Shown: piece after piece, positions 17,411-25,316 of the stretch | Position numbering within the stretch: position 1 is the first letter of the stretch | How the letters are laid out: each line of letters begins with the position of its first letter | Assembly: GCF_016742135.1 (NCBI RefSeq) | Contig: NZ_JACVCG010000002.1 | Location: forward strand, 372,001 to 436,000 | Length of the DNA stretch: 64,000 bases | Direction of reading: 5' to 3' | Source: Brevundimonas sp. | Lineage (GTDB): Bacteria > Pseudomonadota > Alphaproteobacteria > Caulobacterales > Caulobacteraceae | Made by a program: the position numbers and the translations under genes | Notes under the pieces: generated by a model | What the model was told of the DNA's origin: nothing | What the model saw: the letters and a program-made list of their open reading frames with translations, nothing else | Databases searched by the model: none

Positions 17411-18850
17411 TCACGTCTTCAACCAATCAGAGCGCTGTCGAAGGATGATTGCCTTCATGCTGGGGGGTGCGAGTTCGTAACCCTGATCGAGGGCAGAGAG
17501 TGCCTCTGGTAGGTCGCCGGTCTCCTTCAGGCAGCCCGCTAAGTTGACCCAAGCCGAGAACTTGTCGGGCGCAAGAGCAATCGCGCCTTTAAGGATGCGG
17601 ATGGCTTCGGAATTCCTACCCAGAATGGTGAGTGGTTTCGCTAGGTTCAGCATCGCCCCGGTGTTGTCGGGATCGCATTGCAGAGCCTTCCGAAATGACA
17701 GGATTGATCGCTCCGGCTCCTCCAGCCCGCCCCAAATCACACCGAGGTTGTTCCAAGCTGCTGAGCGCGTGTCATCAATCGAGATGGCTCGAACCGTCGC
17801 TGCGTGAGCTTCACGCAGGTCTCCCGCTGACAGATACAACCTTCCTAGTTGGGTCCAGCCACTTGCATCGCCGGGCCATCGACGAGTGATCTTAATCGCA
17901 GCATCGAGCGCGTCTTGGAATCCATTCGGACCCTCAACGGTCGCTTTGGCCCGAAGCTCTTCGAGCGCAGGCTCAGTGGACACGTTGACAACGGGGAGTT
18001 TCAATCCGCAACGCCCGGCAATCTCGCTGAGCATTGACCTAGCCTGTGAGACGTCGATCCGGTCTGAGACCGCTTTAGCCCAGAGCCGCTCTATGAGCGG
18101 TGATAGGGGGTGGATTGGTAGCTGGGGTGAGACACTCGAATGGCGAAATGGAAGCTGATCCATCTCATCATCGGCAAACGGGTGAAACCCGAAGCACATT
18201 TCATGCAATATGAAAGCAAACGAATAAAGGTCGGACTTGTGATTACAATACAGCCCTCGCCACTGTTCCGGGGACATATACTTTGGAGTCCCCCCGCGAG
18301 AGCTTTGCAACCCCAGCACCTTTGCCATTCCAAAGTCGGTGATTTGCAAATCGCCCCACCTACTGACTAACAGGTTCGCCGGTTTAATGTCCGAATGCGT
18401 TACAAGTCCCCGCGAAATGGCGTGGGACAGACCATCGAAAAATTGTGCGGTCCAGCGAAAGATTTGCTGGGGTGCCTTTGGTTGTCCGCAAAGATGATCT
18501 AGGAGCGATCCGCGCCCGAGTTCATCCGGCTCGATATACTCCGCCGCAATACATAGCCGACTGCCTACCTCGTCGACCCAGAATGCCGGGACGATGGAAG
18601 GATGACGGCCCATCGCCACCCATGCGGAGGCTTCATGACGAAAAGCTTCTTGTTGCTCCGGCGGCAGGTCGGCCTTCGCGAACTTAAGGACGAAGCGCGC
18701 ATCCCCACGATCGGGAGAGGGCGACAAGTCTGACACGACGCAGACTATGCCAAGACCGCCCTCGAAGACCTTCAGAACCAGATAGCGGCCGCCTAGCCGA
18801 TCCCCTGCGCTTGGAGTTCTTGAAGGCGGCGTCCTATTGAAAAGTCGCAT
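17411..18850 (-). CDS. Ser/Thr protein kinase with C-terminal TPRs
   Basis: I take ATG 18850 (MRLFNRTPP) as the start; the ORF opens at 18868. In ORF numbering, a Hanks-type kinase domain spans about residues 25-290, with the VLK lysine at 62, HSDIKPANLL at 158 (HSD replaces the usual HRD), DFG at 178 and an SPE in place of APE. Three or so TPR units follow (about 320-475). The glycine-rich loop is degenerate (EGGLG). Such kinases regulate partners by phosphorylation, and TPRs bind proteins. The gene lies upstream of the two unknown genes and the R-M unit on the same strand. A 60-nt sample inside it (18181-18240) counts 42% GC. Confidence 0.88.
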   Translation of the reverse strand: MRLFNRTPPSRTPSAGDRLGGRYLVLKVFEGGLGIVCVVSDLSPSPDRGDARFVLKFAKADLPPEQQEAFRHEASAWVAMGRHPSIVPAFWVDEVGSRLCIAAEYIEPDELGRGSLLDHLCGQPKAPQQIFRWTAQFFDGLSHAISRGLVTHSDIKPANLLVSRWGDLQITDFGMAKVLGLQSSRGGTPKYMSPEQWRGLYCNHKSDLYSFAFILHEMCFGFHPFADDEMDQLPFRHSSVSPQLPIHPLSPLIERLWAKAVSDRIDVSQARSMLSEIAGRCGLKLPVVNVSTEPALEELRAKATVEGPNGFQDALDAAIKITRRWPGDASGWTQLGRLYLSAGDLREAHAATVRAISIDDTRSAAWNNLGVIWGGLEEPERSILSFRKALQCDPDNTGAMLNLAKPLTILGRNSEAIRILKGAIALAPDKFSAWVNLAGCLKETGDLPEALSALDQGYELAPPSMKAIILRQRSDWLKT

Positions 18851-19096
18851 AGTCCCCCGGCGGCCCAAGCTATCCCGAGCGGATCAGACCACAACAATAG
18901 AAAACGAGGCAACTCGTCGCGAGCATGATACTGAGAATGGCCGCGTCAACACTTCGGGAGCGAGCCAATCTGGACCGTGGGCGAGGGGGCGGCGACGGGG
19001 CGGATCAGGCTTTCGCACAGCTACCGATCCAGCCATCTTCCTCTTCGTGTGGCCGTCGCGATCCTTAACATCCGAGCGCTGATCCGCGCACCAGAG

Positions 19097-19735
19097 TCAG
19101 TCGCGAATGAGCGCGTAAGCCTCGGCCCACATCTCCGGTATTCGCGTCCACTCGTCGGGTCTGGAAGCGCGAACCAGAGGCGAGTTGTGAGGCGAGTGCC
19201 GAACCACGAGGCCGGTCCCCGCCAGCAGCGGCTCGGCTCTGGCGGCCTTCTTTCCAACGAGCACCACAACTTCGACGCGGGGCAGCAGGGTCATCAGGTT
19301 CCGCACCTCGGACACGCCGTCGAGTAATTCCTGTCGCGTGATCTTCCGCGTGCCGTTCCAGCCGGGAACGACATTCCACATGAGGGTCTCCTCGCGCGGG
19401 ATGCCAGCCGCTTCCATGAAGCGGAATGTGGCTTCGGCGGTTGGGTCGTCGTTGTCCCGACTGATGAAACCCGAGCCGACGCGGCCGGAGCGAGACGCAG
19501 ATGTCATCGGCCCCGGCTTCTCCTTCAGGAAGAGCATGCGAGCGTGGATGCCGCCATCCAGAGGGTCAAAGTCAGGAACTTCGACGTTGTGCCGCTCACG
19601 GAGATCGGCGGCGAAGCGGGCGAGTGGCGCGATGTGCGGGAGATCGAGCATGGCGCGACGTGCCGCCCGAGCATCCGGGTCGCGCAATGTGCGCGGAGTT
19701 GTCGGCCGCTCGATGTTCGGGAGAAGCTGACGCAT
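19097..19735 (-). CDS. Uracil-DNA glycosylase superfamily-like protein
   Basis: The 212-aa product (start ATG 19735, to avoid overlap with the divergent gene; ATG 19747 is also open) carries a pattern I associate with UDG-like proteins. It has ARMLFLKEKPGP (in place of the GEAPG motif), GSGFISRDNDDPTAEATF, WNVVPGWNG, and the late HNSPLV where family members have HPS-type catalytic or binding residues. Canonical members excise uracil from DNA. The first motif is unusual, so activity is uncertain. It stands alone on the minus strand, downstream of the DUF3800-like gene. Confidence 0.65.
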   Translation of the reverse strand: MRQLLPNIERPTTPRTLRDPDARAARRAMLDLPHIAPLARFAADLRERHNVEVPDFDPLDGGIHARMLFLKEKPGPMTSASRSGRVGSGFISRDNDDPTAEATFRFMEAAGIPREETLMWNVVPGWNGTRKITRQELLDGVSEVRNLMTLLPRVEVVVLVGKKAARAEPLLAGTGLVVRHSPHNSPLVRASRPDEWTRIPEMWAEAYALIRD

Positions 19736-19745
19736 AGTCGGCACC

Positions 19746-19937
19746 ATGAGGTTCGTGGTCCGCTACGCCCATAGCAGCGGTGAGATCGCCCGTAGCTATC
19801 CCATGGCCGCCGAGGACGCCGCTCGGATCGCGGCTGATTGGGTGCGAGACGGCGAGCGAGACGTCATGATCGAGCACCTCGACACCGGCGACGTCTGGAC
19901 ACCGGAGCAGTTCAAGGCAGGACACTGGTCTGCCTGA
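19746..19937 (+). CDS. Small hypothetical protein
   Basis: A 63-aa ORF (MRFVVRYAHSSGE) of mixed composition lies divergent from the UDG-like gene and convergent with the DUF3800-like gene. It is short, acidic and has no motif or membrane segment that I recognise. The coding-like amino-acid composition and tight fit between neighbours make it plausible. Confidence 0.45.
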   Translation: MRFVVRYAHSSGEIARSYPMAAEDAARIAADWVRDGERDVMIEHLDTGDVWTPEQFKAGHWSA

Positions 19938-19950
19938 AGACGACCTCGCA

Positions 19951-20970
19951 CTAGATCGACCGGTAGAGGCTTGGGGTGCCCATATTCCTGCCGCCTTGTC
20001 GGAAGGCACGGACGACGGGAGAATATTCCATCTCGTAGCTGTCCTCCCGATTCAGAGAGACGAACTCCATATACTGCTGCTTCCGATGGATCATGAGCGT
20101 CCGAATGGGGAGCCATCCGGTCGGTCCTAAATGGCCGCGCAGCGCTCGACGGAGACCATTCGTTAGGATGTCCACTAATTCCAATCCCATGCCATTGGAG
20201 GACGAAACTCGGAGGTCTTCGAAGATCGCTCGTAGGTTCAGCGGCAGCGGGTCGCCCGGCTGAACTTTGACTTTAGCCTCGGCGACGAGCCAATCCGGTA
20301 GACCATCCTTGAGGAGGTATCGTCCATAGTGGCTGTAGTCGCCACCCTCCAGTCGGCTCCCCGGCTCGCGAAGCGACTGCGACTGGAGTGTCGGCAGCAT
20401 TACCTCCTGCCACCATCGTTCCCACGGTGTCTGGATGGAACCGCCGTCCTTGGCATCGACCACCCACGCGATCTGGCCGAGTTCCTTGGGGTTTCGGAGG
20501 CAGTGGTAGAGCGTCGAATGCTCGATTACTCGGCCCAGAAGGTTGAACGTGAGCACGCTTTGAACGTAGCCCGGCAGCTTCATATTCAGCAGTTCGCTTC
20601 GCCACCCATTCATCGTCCGGTGCACGTTCGGTTGATGCATGGGCGTCAGCTTCGCAGTCAGCGCGTCGGCCAACGCCTGTCGGTGAGCGACCAAGCCCAC
20701 TTCTGAATGGGAGCCAAGGTCTACGACCGAGGCTTCGAACAGCCCTTGATTGCGTCGGATGATCTCAACGACGCTCGCTACCTGATCTTCGGTCAGCAGA
20801 CGGCCTTTTACCTCACCTTTCTCCTTCGGAAGCTTGGCCCGGAGGCGCGTCCAGAGCTTCTGAAGCTGCGCAAGGTTCCCGTGCGGTAGCGTCAGCGCGC
20901 CCACACATGAGATCGCGTTCTTCTGTCCGATACCTGCAAAAGAGCCAGACTCGTCGATGAAGGTGATCAC
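19951..20970 (-). CDS. DUF3800-like protein
   Basis: The 339-aa protein starts at GTG 20970 and opens with the FIDESG signature (ITFIDESGSF), the hallmark of DUF3800, an RNase H-like fold family of unknown activity. A late acidic segment (GLELVDILTNGLRRALRG) matches the second conserved region, where family members usually have an Asp-rich helix. DUF3800 proteins are common in mobile and defence regions. It is isolated, with about 1.1 kb of non-coding sequence upstream. Confidence 0.8.
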   Translation of the reverse strand: MITFIDESGSFAGIGQKNAISCVGALTLPHGNLAQLQKLWTRLRAKLPKEKGEVKGRLLTEDQVASVVEIIRRNQGLFEASVVDLGSHSEVGLVAHRQALADALTAKLTPMHQPNVHRTMNGWRSELLNMKLPGYVQSVLTFNLLGRVIEHSTLYHCLRNPKELGQIAWVVDAKDGGSIQTPWERWWQEVMLPTLQSQSLREPGSRLEGGDYSHYGRYLLKDGLPDWLVAEAKVKVQPGDPLPLNLRAIFEDLRVSSSNGMGLELVDILTNGLRRALRGHLGPTGWLPIRTLMIHRKQQYMEFVSLNREDSYEMEYSPVVRAFRQGGRNMGTPSLYRSI

Positions 20971-21176
20971 CCTTCGAACATCGGCCTCTTTGCTTTTGGG
21001 AGCAACTACCGCGTAGTGAACACAGGAGACGGCCTCTGTCGTCCGAGCTTCGCTCGAACGGCTCTCGCGCGTTTGCCTCGCTCACTGCCGTTCGCGGTCA
21101 AGCCGCACGGAGCAGCTTTAGGCCGCAGAACAGAGCAATCGGTCAGAGAATGCTCTCCTCCATTCCTAGATCAATT

Positions 21177-21255
21177 GAACAATTCCCCCTGCCCCTCCCA
21201 CACACTGGAATCCGGCACAGCCGGGGCAGAGGAGGGAGGGACAGGGGGATGTTCC
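21177..21255. repeat. Long imperfect inverted repeat
   Basis: The left arm GAACAATTCCCCCTGCCCCTCCC and the right arm GGGAGGGACAGGGGGATGTTCC pair nearly end to end (14 of 15 in the C-rich core) around a 34-nt loop. Similar long palindromes occur at replication or recombination sites and in structured RNAs. Which applies here is unknown. Confidence 0.55.
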
Positions 21256-21754
21256 ATTCCTGAGTCGGTATGAACCTCGTTCAGCGACGTTTGGGTGTTA
21301 TCCCGCTGGTGGTTGCCCGGTGCCAGCCAATCGCCCCATCCTGAATGGTGGACAGGGGTATCGAAACCGCGCCGCCTCTTGGACGATCCGCTGCCAACTG
21401 AATGGCGAGTTCCGAGTGACGTATCCACCTCACAACGGTTGACCGCCCATTGCTCACGGGCGGCGCATCTCACCGGCGCAGAACGAGGGAACGGTCGGTG
21501 AGATTCTGGGGCTTCAACTCTGTCTCGACGGACCCCAGATCATCTTGCCTACGCCCGTGGCCAGCGGACGATGATCCTTTCGGACCTTGTATTGCGGACG
21601 GCTCCGACAGATCGGATTCCGCTTGCCCACCCTTGGCGCCTGTGCCGGTCTCGTATTCCGGCCTTTTCCAGTCTGCGAGTGGGGTCGCCCGCCTCTATAC
21701 CCCCGAGTGTGATGATCCTGCCAGATAACGGCCTGACGTCCCGCCGAAACAGAA

Positions 21755-21790
21755 AAGCCCCGACCGGGTTTGGGTCACCGGCCGGGGCTT
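21755..21790 (-). terminator. Intrinsic terminator-like hairpin
   Basis: AAGCCCCGACCGG pairs with CCGGCCGGGGCTT (one mismatch) around a 10-nt loop. On the minus strand it is followed by TTTT, as expected for a rho-independent terminator. The loop and stem edge (GGTTTGGGTC) also have a perfect 10-bp complement at 21835-21844, which is transcribed first on the minus strand, so an alternative fold is possible. Confidence 0.55.
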
Positions 21791-21970
21791 GCGCCGCCTC
21801 TGCCGGAAAGGCTGCGACGAACTCCCTTTGGCTGGACCCAAACCAGCGCGCTCATTTCTATTTATCAAATTAGCAGGAACGAGCCTTCGACGCATTATTC
21901 ATGCGCGTCCGAAAAGGTATACTTCTAGGAGATGTCGGGCAGGGCGCGTGGAAGTCTCTCGTTAATCATC

Positions 21971-22005
21971 GGATATGGATGACAGACTCTCCGAATACCG
22001 TATCC
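21971..22005. repeat. Possible recombinase binding inverted repeat
   Basis: GGATATGG and CCGTATCC form a 7-of-8 inverted repeat spanning 35 bp, ending about 50 nt upstream of the serine recombinase gene. Resolvases usually act at imperfect palindromes of about 28-34 bp beside their own gene, so this is a candidate subsite by position and size only. Confidence 0.3.
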
Positions 22006-22054
22006 TGAAATCTATCTCCGACAACGCGGGGCTTTAAGAGGTTTTCGGAAACGG

Positions 22055-22621
22055 ATGCTGATCGGTTATTCGAGGTGCTCGGCTCGCGGACAGAACCACG
22101 AATCGCAGATCGACGCGCTGGAGCGGGCAGGGTGCGAGCGCATCTTCATCGAGACGGCATCTGGCACGCGATCTGATCGGCCGCAGCTAACCGAGCTTCT
22201 CGACTTCGCCCGCCCCGGAGATACCGTGGTCGTCCTGCGGCTCGACCGTCTCGCGCGGGATGTCCGCCAAATCCTCGATCTGGTCGATCAGTTCACTCGA
22301 CGCGATATCGGCCTGAAGTCCTTGAACGAGGCCATCGACAGCACCACCCCCAGCGGACGGCTCGCCGTCCACACGCTGGCGGCGCTCGGCCAATATGAAG
22401 TTGAACAGAAGCGCTTGGCCTGCGAGGCGGGCCGACGAGCGGCAGTCGCCCGTGGCCGCATGGGGGGCCGTCCGAAGGCGATGGACGAGACCAAGCTGAA
22501 GATCGCGAAGGCGCTGATGGCCGATGATCAGCTTTCGATGTCCGAGATCGCACGGCAGATCGGCGTTGCTCCGAGCACCTTGTATCGAACGATGCCGGGT
22601 GGACGGGCGGCGTTGCTTTAG
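22055..22621 (+). CDS. Serine recombinase (resolvase/invertase family)
   Basis: The 188-aa protein has the small serine-recombinase layout. The N-terminal catalytic domain begins MLIGYSRCSARGQNHESQ with the nucleophilic Ser at residue 9, includes VVVLRLDRLARDVRQI with its conserved Arg pair, and the long E helix follows. A Hin-type HTH lies at the end (MSEIARQIGVAPSTLYR). It is full length for a Tn3/Hin-type enzyme. It would catalyse resolution or inversion between sites probably located just upstream. It is the only recombinase in the accessory region. Confidence 0.92.
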   Translation: MLIGYSRCSARGQNHESQIDALERAGCERIFIETASGTRSDRPQLTELLDFARPGDTVVVLRLDRLARDVRQILDLVDQFTRRDIGLKSLNEAIDSTTPSGRLAVHTLAALGQYEVEQKRLACEAGRRAAVARGRMGGRPKAMDETKLKIAKALMADDQLSMSEIARQIGVAPSTLYRTMPGGRAALL

Positions 22622-22874
22622 GCGGCTTTTATCGCTGCCATGCCTTATGGGAGCGAAGCTCAATCATTGCAGCGCGTTAGCCAGATCGTCGCGCCAACCG
22701 TGCCGGAACCGTGGCGAGGCAACGTCTCGGAATCGCTTTCGGAGGCACTTCGCAACGCCCCTATGGCCTAGCGTGGGAGAGGGTAGGGCGAGCGTGGCCA
22801 GATGGAGGAGGGGCGCCGGGGGGTCAGTCTCCCGCGCACACGCAAATACCCTGTCTTGGATACGCGACCCAAAA

Positions 22875-23363
22875 TCAGTTTGGGACGGACCTCACCGAGC
22901 ATGTCTGCGTAAAGCTAATGAGAACGGGAAAATCGCGCCCGTGCGCCACTTTCCAAGCCGTCCTGCCTTCCTCGTCCAGAGATTTGCGAAGGGTCACCTG
23001 ATTGTTGATCCGATTGAAGCGGAACGTCAGGACTGAACCGCTAGGCGAGACCATCGCCGCTGATACTAGGCTGCTCGAAATCTCGGCGTTCTCGTAAGGT
23101 GGTCCCGCGCTTTCCGGCGAACTTATTTGCCGGGCTTCCATGTCGATGGCCCAAGTCGTGAAAGGCTCGACCATGAACCCTGCCACTCCGAGTTCAAAGC
23201 CAGCCCGAAGCATGGCCTCGGTGGTTTCGGGTGGCGAAGCAAACCACGTTCGCGGGTCGGCATTCAGGTTGTCGATAGTCCGACAATTCAGCAGCAGCGT
23301 TTCCGCGTGAGCCGGTGCCGCACACAGGACGACGAGACTGGCCAGAGCAATATTGAATCTCAT
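22875..23363 (-). CDS. Secreted hypothetical protein
   Basis: Starting at ATG 23363, the 162-aa product has a clean signal peptide (MRFNIALASLVVLCAAPAHA, cleavage expected after AHA). The longer ORF upstream start would hide this signal. The mature part contains two Cys residues in LLNCRT and a late TQTC, compatible with one disulfide in the periplasm. I recognise no family. The 253-nt stretch between the recombinase and this gene's end shows nothing recognisable. Confidence 0.65.
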   Translation of the reverse strand: MRFNIALASLVVLCAAPAHAETLLLNCRTIDNLNADPRTWFASPPETTEAMLRAGFELGVAGFMVEPFTTWAIDMEARQISSPESAGPPYENAEISSSLVSAAMVSPSGSVLTFRFNRINNQVTLRKSLDEEGRTAWKVAHGRDFPVLISFTQTCSVRSVPN

Positions 23364-23406
23364 GAAGCTTTCCTGCGAGGATGGCTTTGAAGCTAACTCA
23401 GCAACC

Positions 23407-23895
23407 TCAAGGCTGCGGTCGTTCAAATGCGGGGCCGCCGGGCCAGATGGTCTTGGCTGCGCGGATATCATTGATCAGCGCGCTTCCCAATGTCTCTCTG
23501 GTCTGCATGTATTTGCGCTGCCGCTGTCGGAGAAATGTCCCTAAGGCGCTACCTGCGTCCATACTAAAGCCGAACGTGGAGGCGTTCATCGCGTCAAATA
23601 TCTGATCGAACTCCTCCAGTGTCGTCATTTTTCCTTCGGCAAGATTATGGACGCCGCACATCGTAGCGGCTGTATAGTAGATTGAGAGAAGTTCATCTAT
23701 TTCCGCGTCCTTGAGATCGCCATAAGTCAAGGCTTGTGCTGTAGCGAACCCAAGGAACCCGCCGAGGTAATGGGCCAGTCCTGCATAGGTAAGCGTCTCT
23801 CCTCTACGCCTGCACCAGTCCGCAAATCTCTCGCCCATTGTAGTAGCGAGGGGCCTATCGAGTGCCTTGTAGGCTCGTGATTTCAGAAGACGCAC
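23407..23895 (-). CDS. Hypothetical helical protein
   Basis: The 162-aa protein is largely helical by composition, with GETLTYAGLAHYLGGFLGFATAQ in the first half and a Lys/Arg/Gln-rich segment RQRQRKYMQTRETLG later. It has no signal peptide and no motif I know. It lies 43 nt upstream of the secreted protein gene on the same strand and may share a transcript with it. Confidence 0.6.
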   Translation of the reverse strand: MRLLKSRAYKALDRPLATTMGERFADWCRRRGETLTYAGLAHYLGGFLGFATAQALTYGDLKDAEIDELLSIYYTAATMCGVHNLAEGKMTTLEEFDQIFDAMNASTFGFSMDAGSALGTFLRQRQRKYMQTRETLGSALINDIRAAKTIWPGGPAFERPQP

Positions 23896-23969
23896 GTCGT
23901 TTCCTCCGCCTTGGCGCGAGACTACGCCGCTGGCATACTACCCTGCGCCCAGCATCACGGGGAGAGACA

Positions 23970-24287
23970 ATGAAACGCCTAGCCACGGTTCTGTCCGCGT
24001 TGACGCTCTCAACCGTCGCCTTGGGCGGCTGCGTGTCGATGGGGACGGACTACGATCCGACCGCCGTCGATCAGATCGTGCCGGGCACTCCAATGGCGGA
24101 AGTCATCGCGCGGCTCGGTCAGCCCAACAATCGAATGACCCTCGCCAACGGCCAGACACAGCTACTCTGGATGCATTCAACCGGAACGGCATGGGGCACG
24201 GGCGAAGCGCGGTCAGTGGCGTTGCTGTTTGACGCTCAAGGCAAGTTCGTCCGGGTCGTTATGACCAACCAGACTGACATGCGGTGA
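23970..24287 (+). CDS. BamE/SmpA-like small lipoprotein
   Basis: I choose ATG 23970, preceded by GGGGAGAG. The 105-aa product has a lipoprotein signal with lipobox VALGGC. The mature part VDQIVPGTPMAEVIARLGQPNNRMTL followed by a strand with LLWM fits the BamE/SmpA-OmlA fold, which binds outer-membrane assembly partners or adopts the same fold for other uses. It is short and located in accessory DNA, so it is probably not the housekeeping BamE. A GTG-started membrane protein gene follows after 7 nt. Confidence 0.7.
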   Translation: MKRLATVLSALTLSTVALGGCVSMGTDYDPTAVDQIVPGTPMAEVIARLGQPNNRMTLANGQTQLLWMHSTGTAWGTGEARSVALLFDAQGKFVRVVMTNQTDMR

Positions 24288-24294
24288 CCGGCGA

Positions 24295-24636
24295 GTGACG
24301 CTTCAAAGGAAAGCTTTGATCGGCACCGCCGTCGTGATCTGCGGCTGGGCGGCGTTTTGGACTTACAAGATCGCAAGCCTCCACTCTCTTGTCGGCGCGT
24401 TGAAGGGCGATATGGATTCTCTTGCGCCTCTTCTCGCGAGGGCGCCGACCGACGCCTTCCGAGAGCAGGTTCTAAAAACCGCAGAAGAGGTGGCGTGGCT
24501 GATCACTAACGCCGAACATCTGCGCGAGGAGGCAATCAGGAACGCGCTCGTTGGTGGCGCAATCCTGATCGCGGCGGCAGTCGTGGCTGTCCTGATCGCT
24601 CGCCGCGTGGACCGGCGGCGAACGCTCACGGCTTAA
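24295..24636 (+). CDS. Small membrane protein, two TM segments
   Basis: The 113-aa protein starts at GTG 24295, 7 nt after the lipoprotein gene, so the two are probably co-transcribed. It has a TM segment near the N-terminus (ALIGTAVVICGWAAFW), a polar helical middle and a second TM segment (GGAILIAAAVVAVLIA) followed by RRVDRRR, which suggests that both ends face the cytoplasm. No family recognised. Confidence 0.6.
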   Translation: MTLQRKALIGTAVVICGWAAFWTYKIASLHSLVGALKGDMDSLAPLLARAPTDAFREQVLKTAEEVAWLITNAEHLREEAIRNALVGGAILIAAAVVAVLIARRVDRRRTLTA

Positions 24637-24758
24637 TTCGAACGGCCAGCCAGACCGTATTGAACCGCGAACAAAAGTGGAACATTCTTTTGGGATGTCC
24701 CGAGACCCTGACCCCGACAAGCTGGCCGCTGCGAAGAAGCCCCAGCGCCCGAACTGAC

Positions 24759-25034
24759 GTGGCGCACAATCCGCGATACCGGCTGTGGACCCGCGAAAAC
24801 TGGCAAGGCTACTGCCCGACGATTGGCCGGATGATGGACAGGGGCTGGAGCCTTTCGGTCCATTGCCAGCATTGTCGTCTGGCGATGGTCGCTGACCCTG
24901 ACAAGATCATCCGCGCCCGTGGTCGAGACTGGTCGCCGTGGGGGAAGTCGGCCCGGTGCCGACGCATGTTCTGTCCCGGTCGGATGAAGCTGCGGGCCTA
25001 CGCGCCCGGTCCCAACGAGTTCATCGACCTTTAG
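24759..25034 (+). CDS. Hypothetical Cys-containing protein, start uncertain
   Basis: In this frame the protein reads NPRYRLWTRENWQGYCPTIG, then VHCQHCRLAM and RCRRMFCPGR, giving two Cys pairs that could bind zinc. I give GTG 24759 as the start, but a separate short frame (ATG 24695, MSRDPDPDKLAAAKKPQRPN, stop at 24757) ends two nucleotides before it and reads like the natural N-terminus. This suggests a frameshift, either real or sequencing-derived. It is convergent with a second gene that is also frameshifted. Confidence 0.45.
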   Translation: MAHNPRYRLWTRENWQGYCPTIGRMMDRGWSLSVHCQHCRLAMVADPDKIIRARGRDWSPWGKSARCRRMFCPGRMKLRAYAPGPNEFIDL

Positions 25035-25239
25035 ATCGGGACGAGGAAGACCCGCTCGTATCCTTCGTGATCGGGGGTCGGGAACACCACGAACTCGGTG
25101 CCAGCTTCGTCGAGAAGCGGGCGACCTTGTTGAAGCTGTCGTCCTGTCCTTCGCGACGGATCAGCAGGTAGCCGCTGTCGCTCGCCTCAAGGGAATAGGC
25201 GGGATTGTCCTGTCGCAGTCGGTCGAGGAACTGGCCCAT
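25031..25239 (-). pseudogene. Frameshifted small hypothetical gene
   Basis: The minus-strand frame from ATG 25239 (MGQFLDRLRQDN) is coherent up to NKVAR near 25120, after which the listed ORF becomes Ser/Arg-rich nonsense. One frame over, the sequence continues as LLDEAGTEFVVFPTPDHEGYERVFLVPI and stops at TAA 25031-25033. Restoring one base near 25115-25122 gives a smooth protein of about 69 aa. It is either a disrupted gene or a single-base sequencing error. Family unknown. Confidence 0.6.
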
Positions 25240-25316
25240 TCAGGAATCTGAACACCACTGTTTTTGGAGGTCAAGCGGCGCCGTAATCCCCTCAATCATG
25301 ACCGGAACTGTCCCTC

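Larger units (their letters stand above)
20971..22054. other. 1.1-kb stretch without a clear gene
   Basis: No ORF here has convincing coding character. What can be seen is a long imperfect palindrome at 21177-21255, a CCGCCC/GGGCGG hairpin near 21442-21463, a perfect 8-bp inverted repeat TCTCACCG/CGGTGAGA (21468-21475 with 21496-21503), a terminator-like hairpin at 21755-21790 and an inverted repeat at 21971-22005 just before the recombinase. The density of inverted repeats suggests protein-binding or structured-RNA sites rather than decayed coding DNA. Confidence 0.6.

Noticed and set aside
21171-21473. 100-aa minus-strand ORF in the non-coding stretch
   Set aside because: Runs through the long palindrome, odd composition and no ribosome site or family resemblance.
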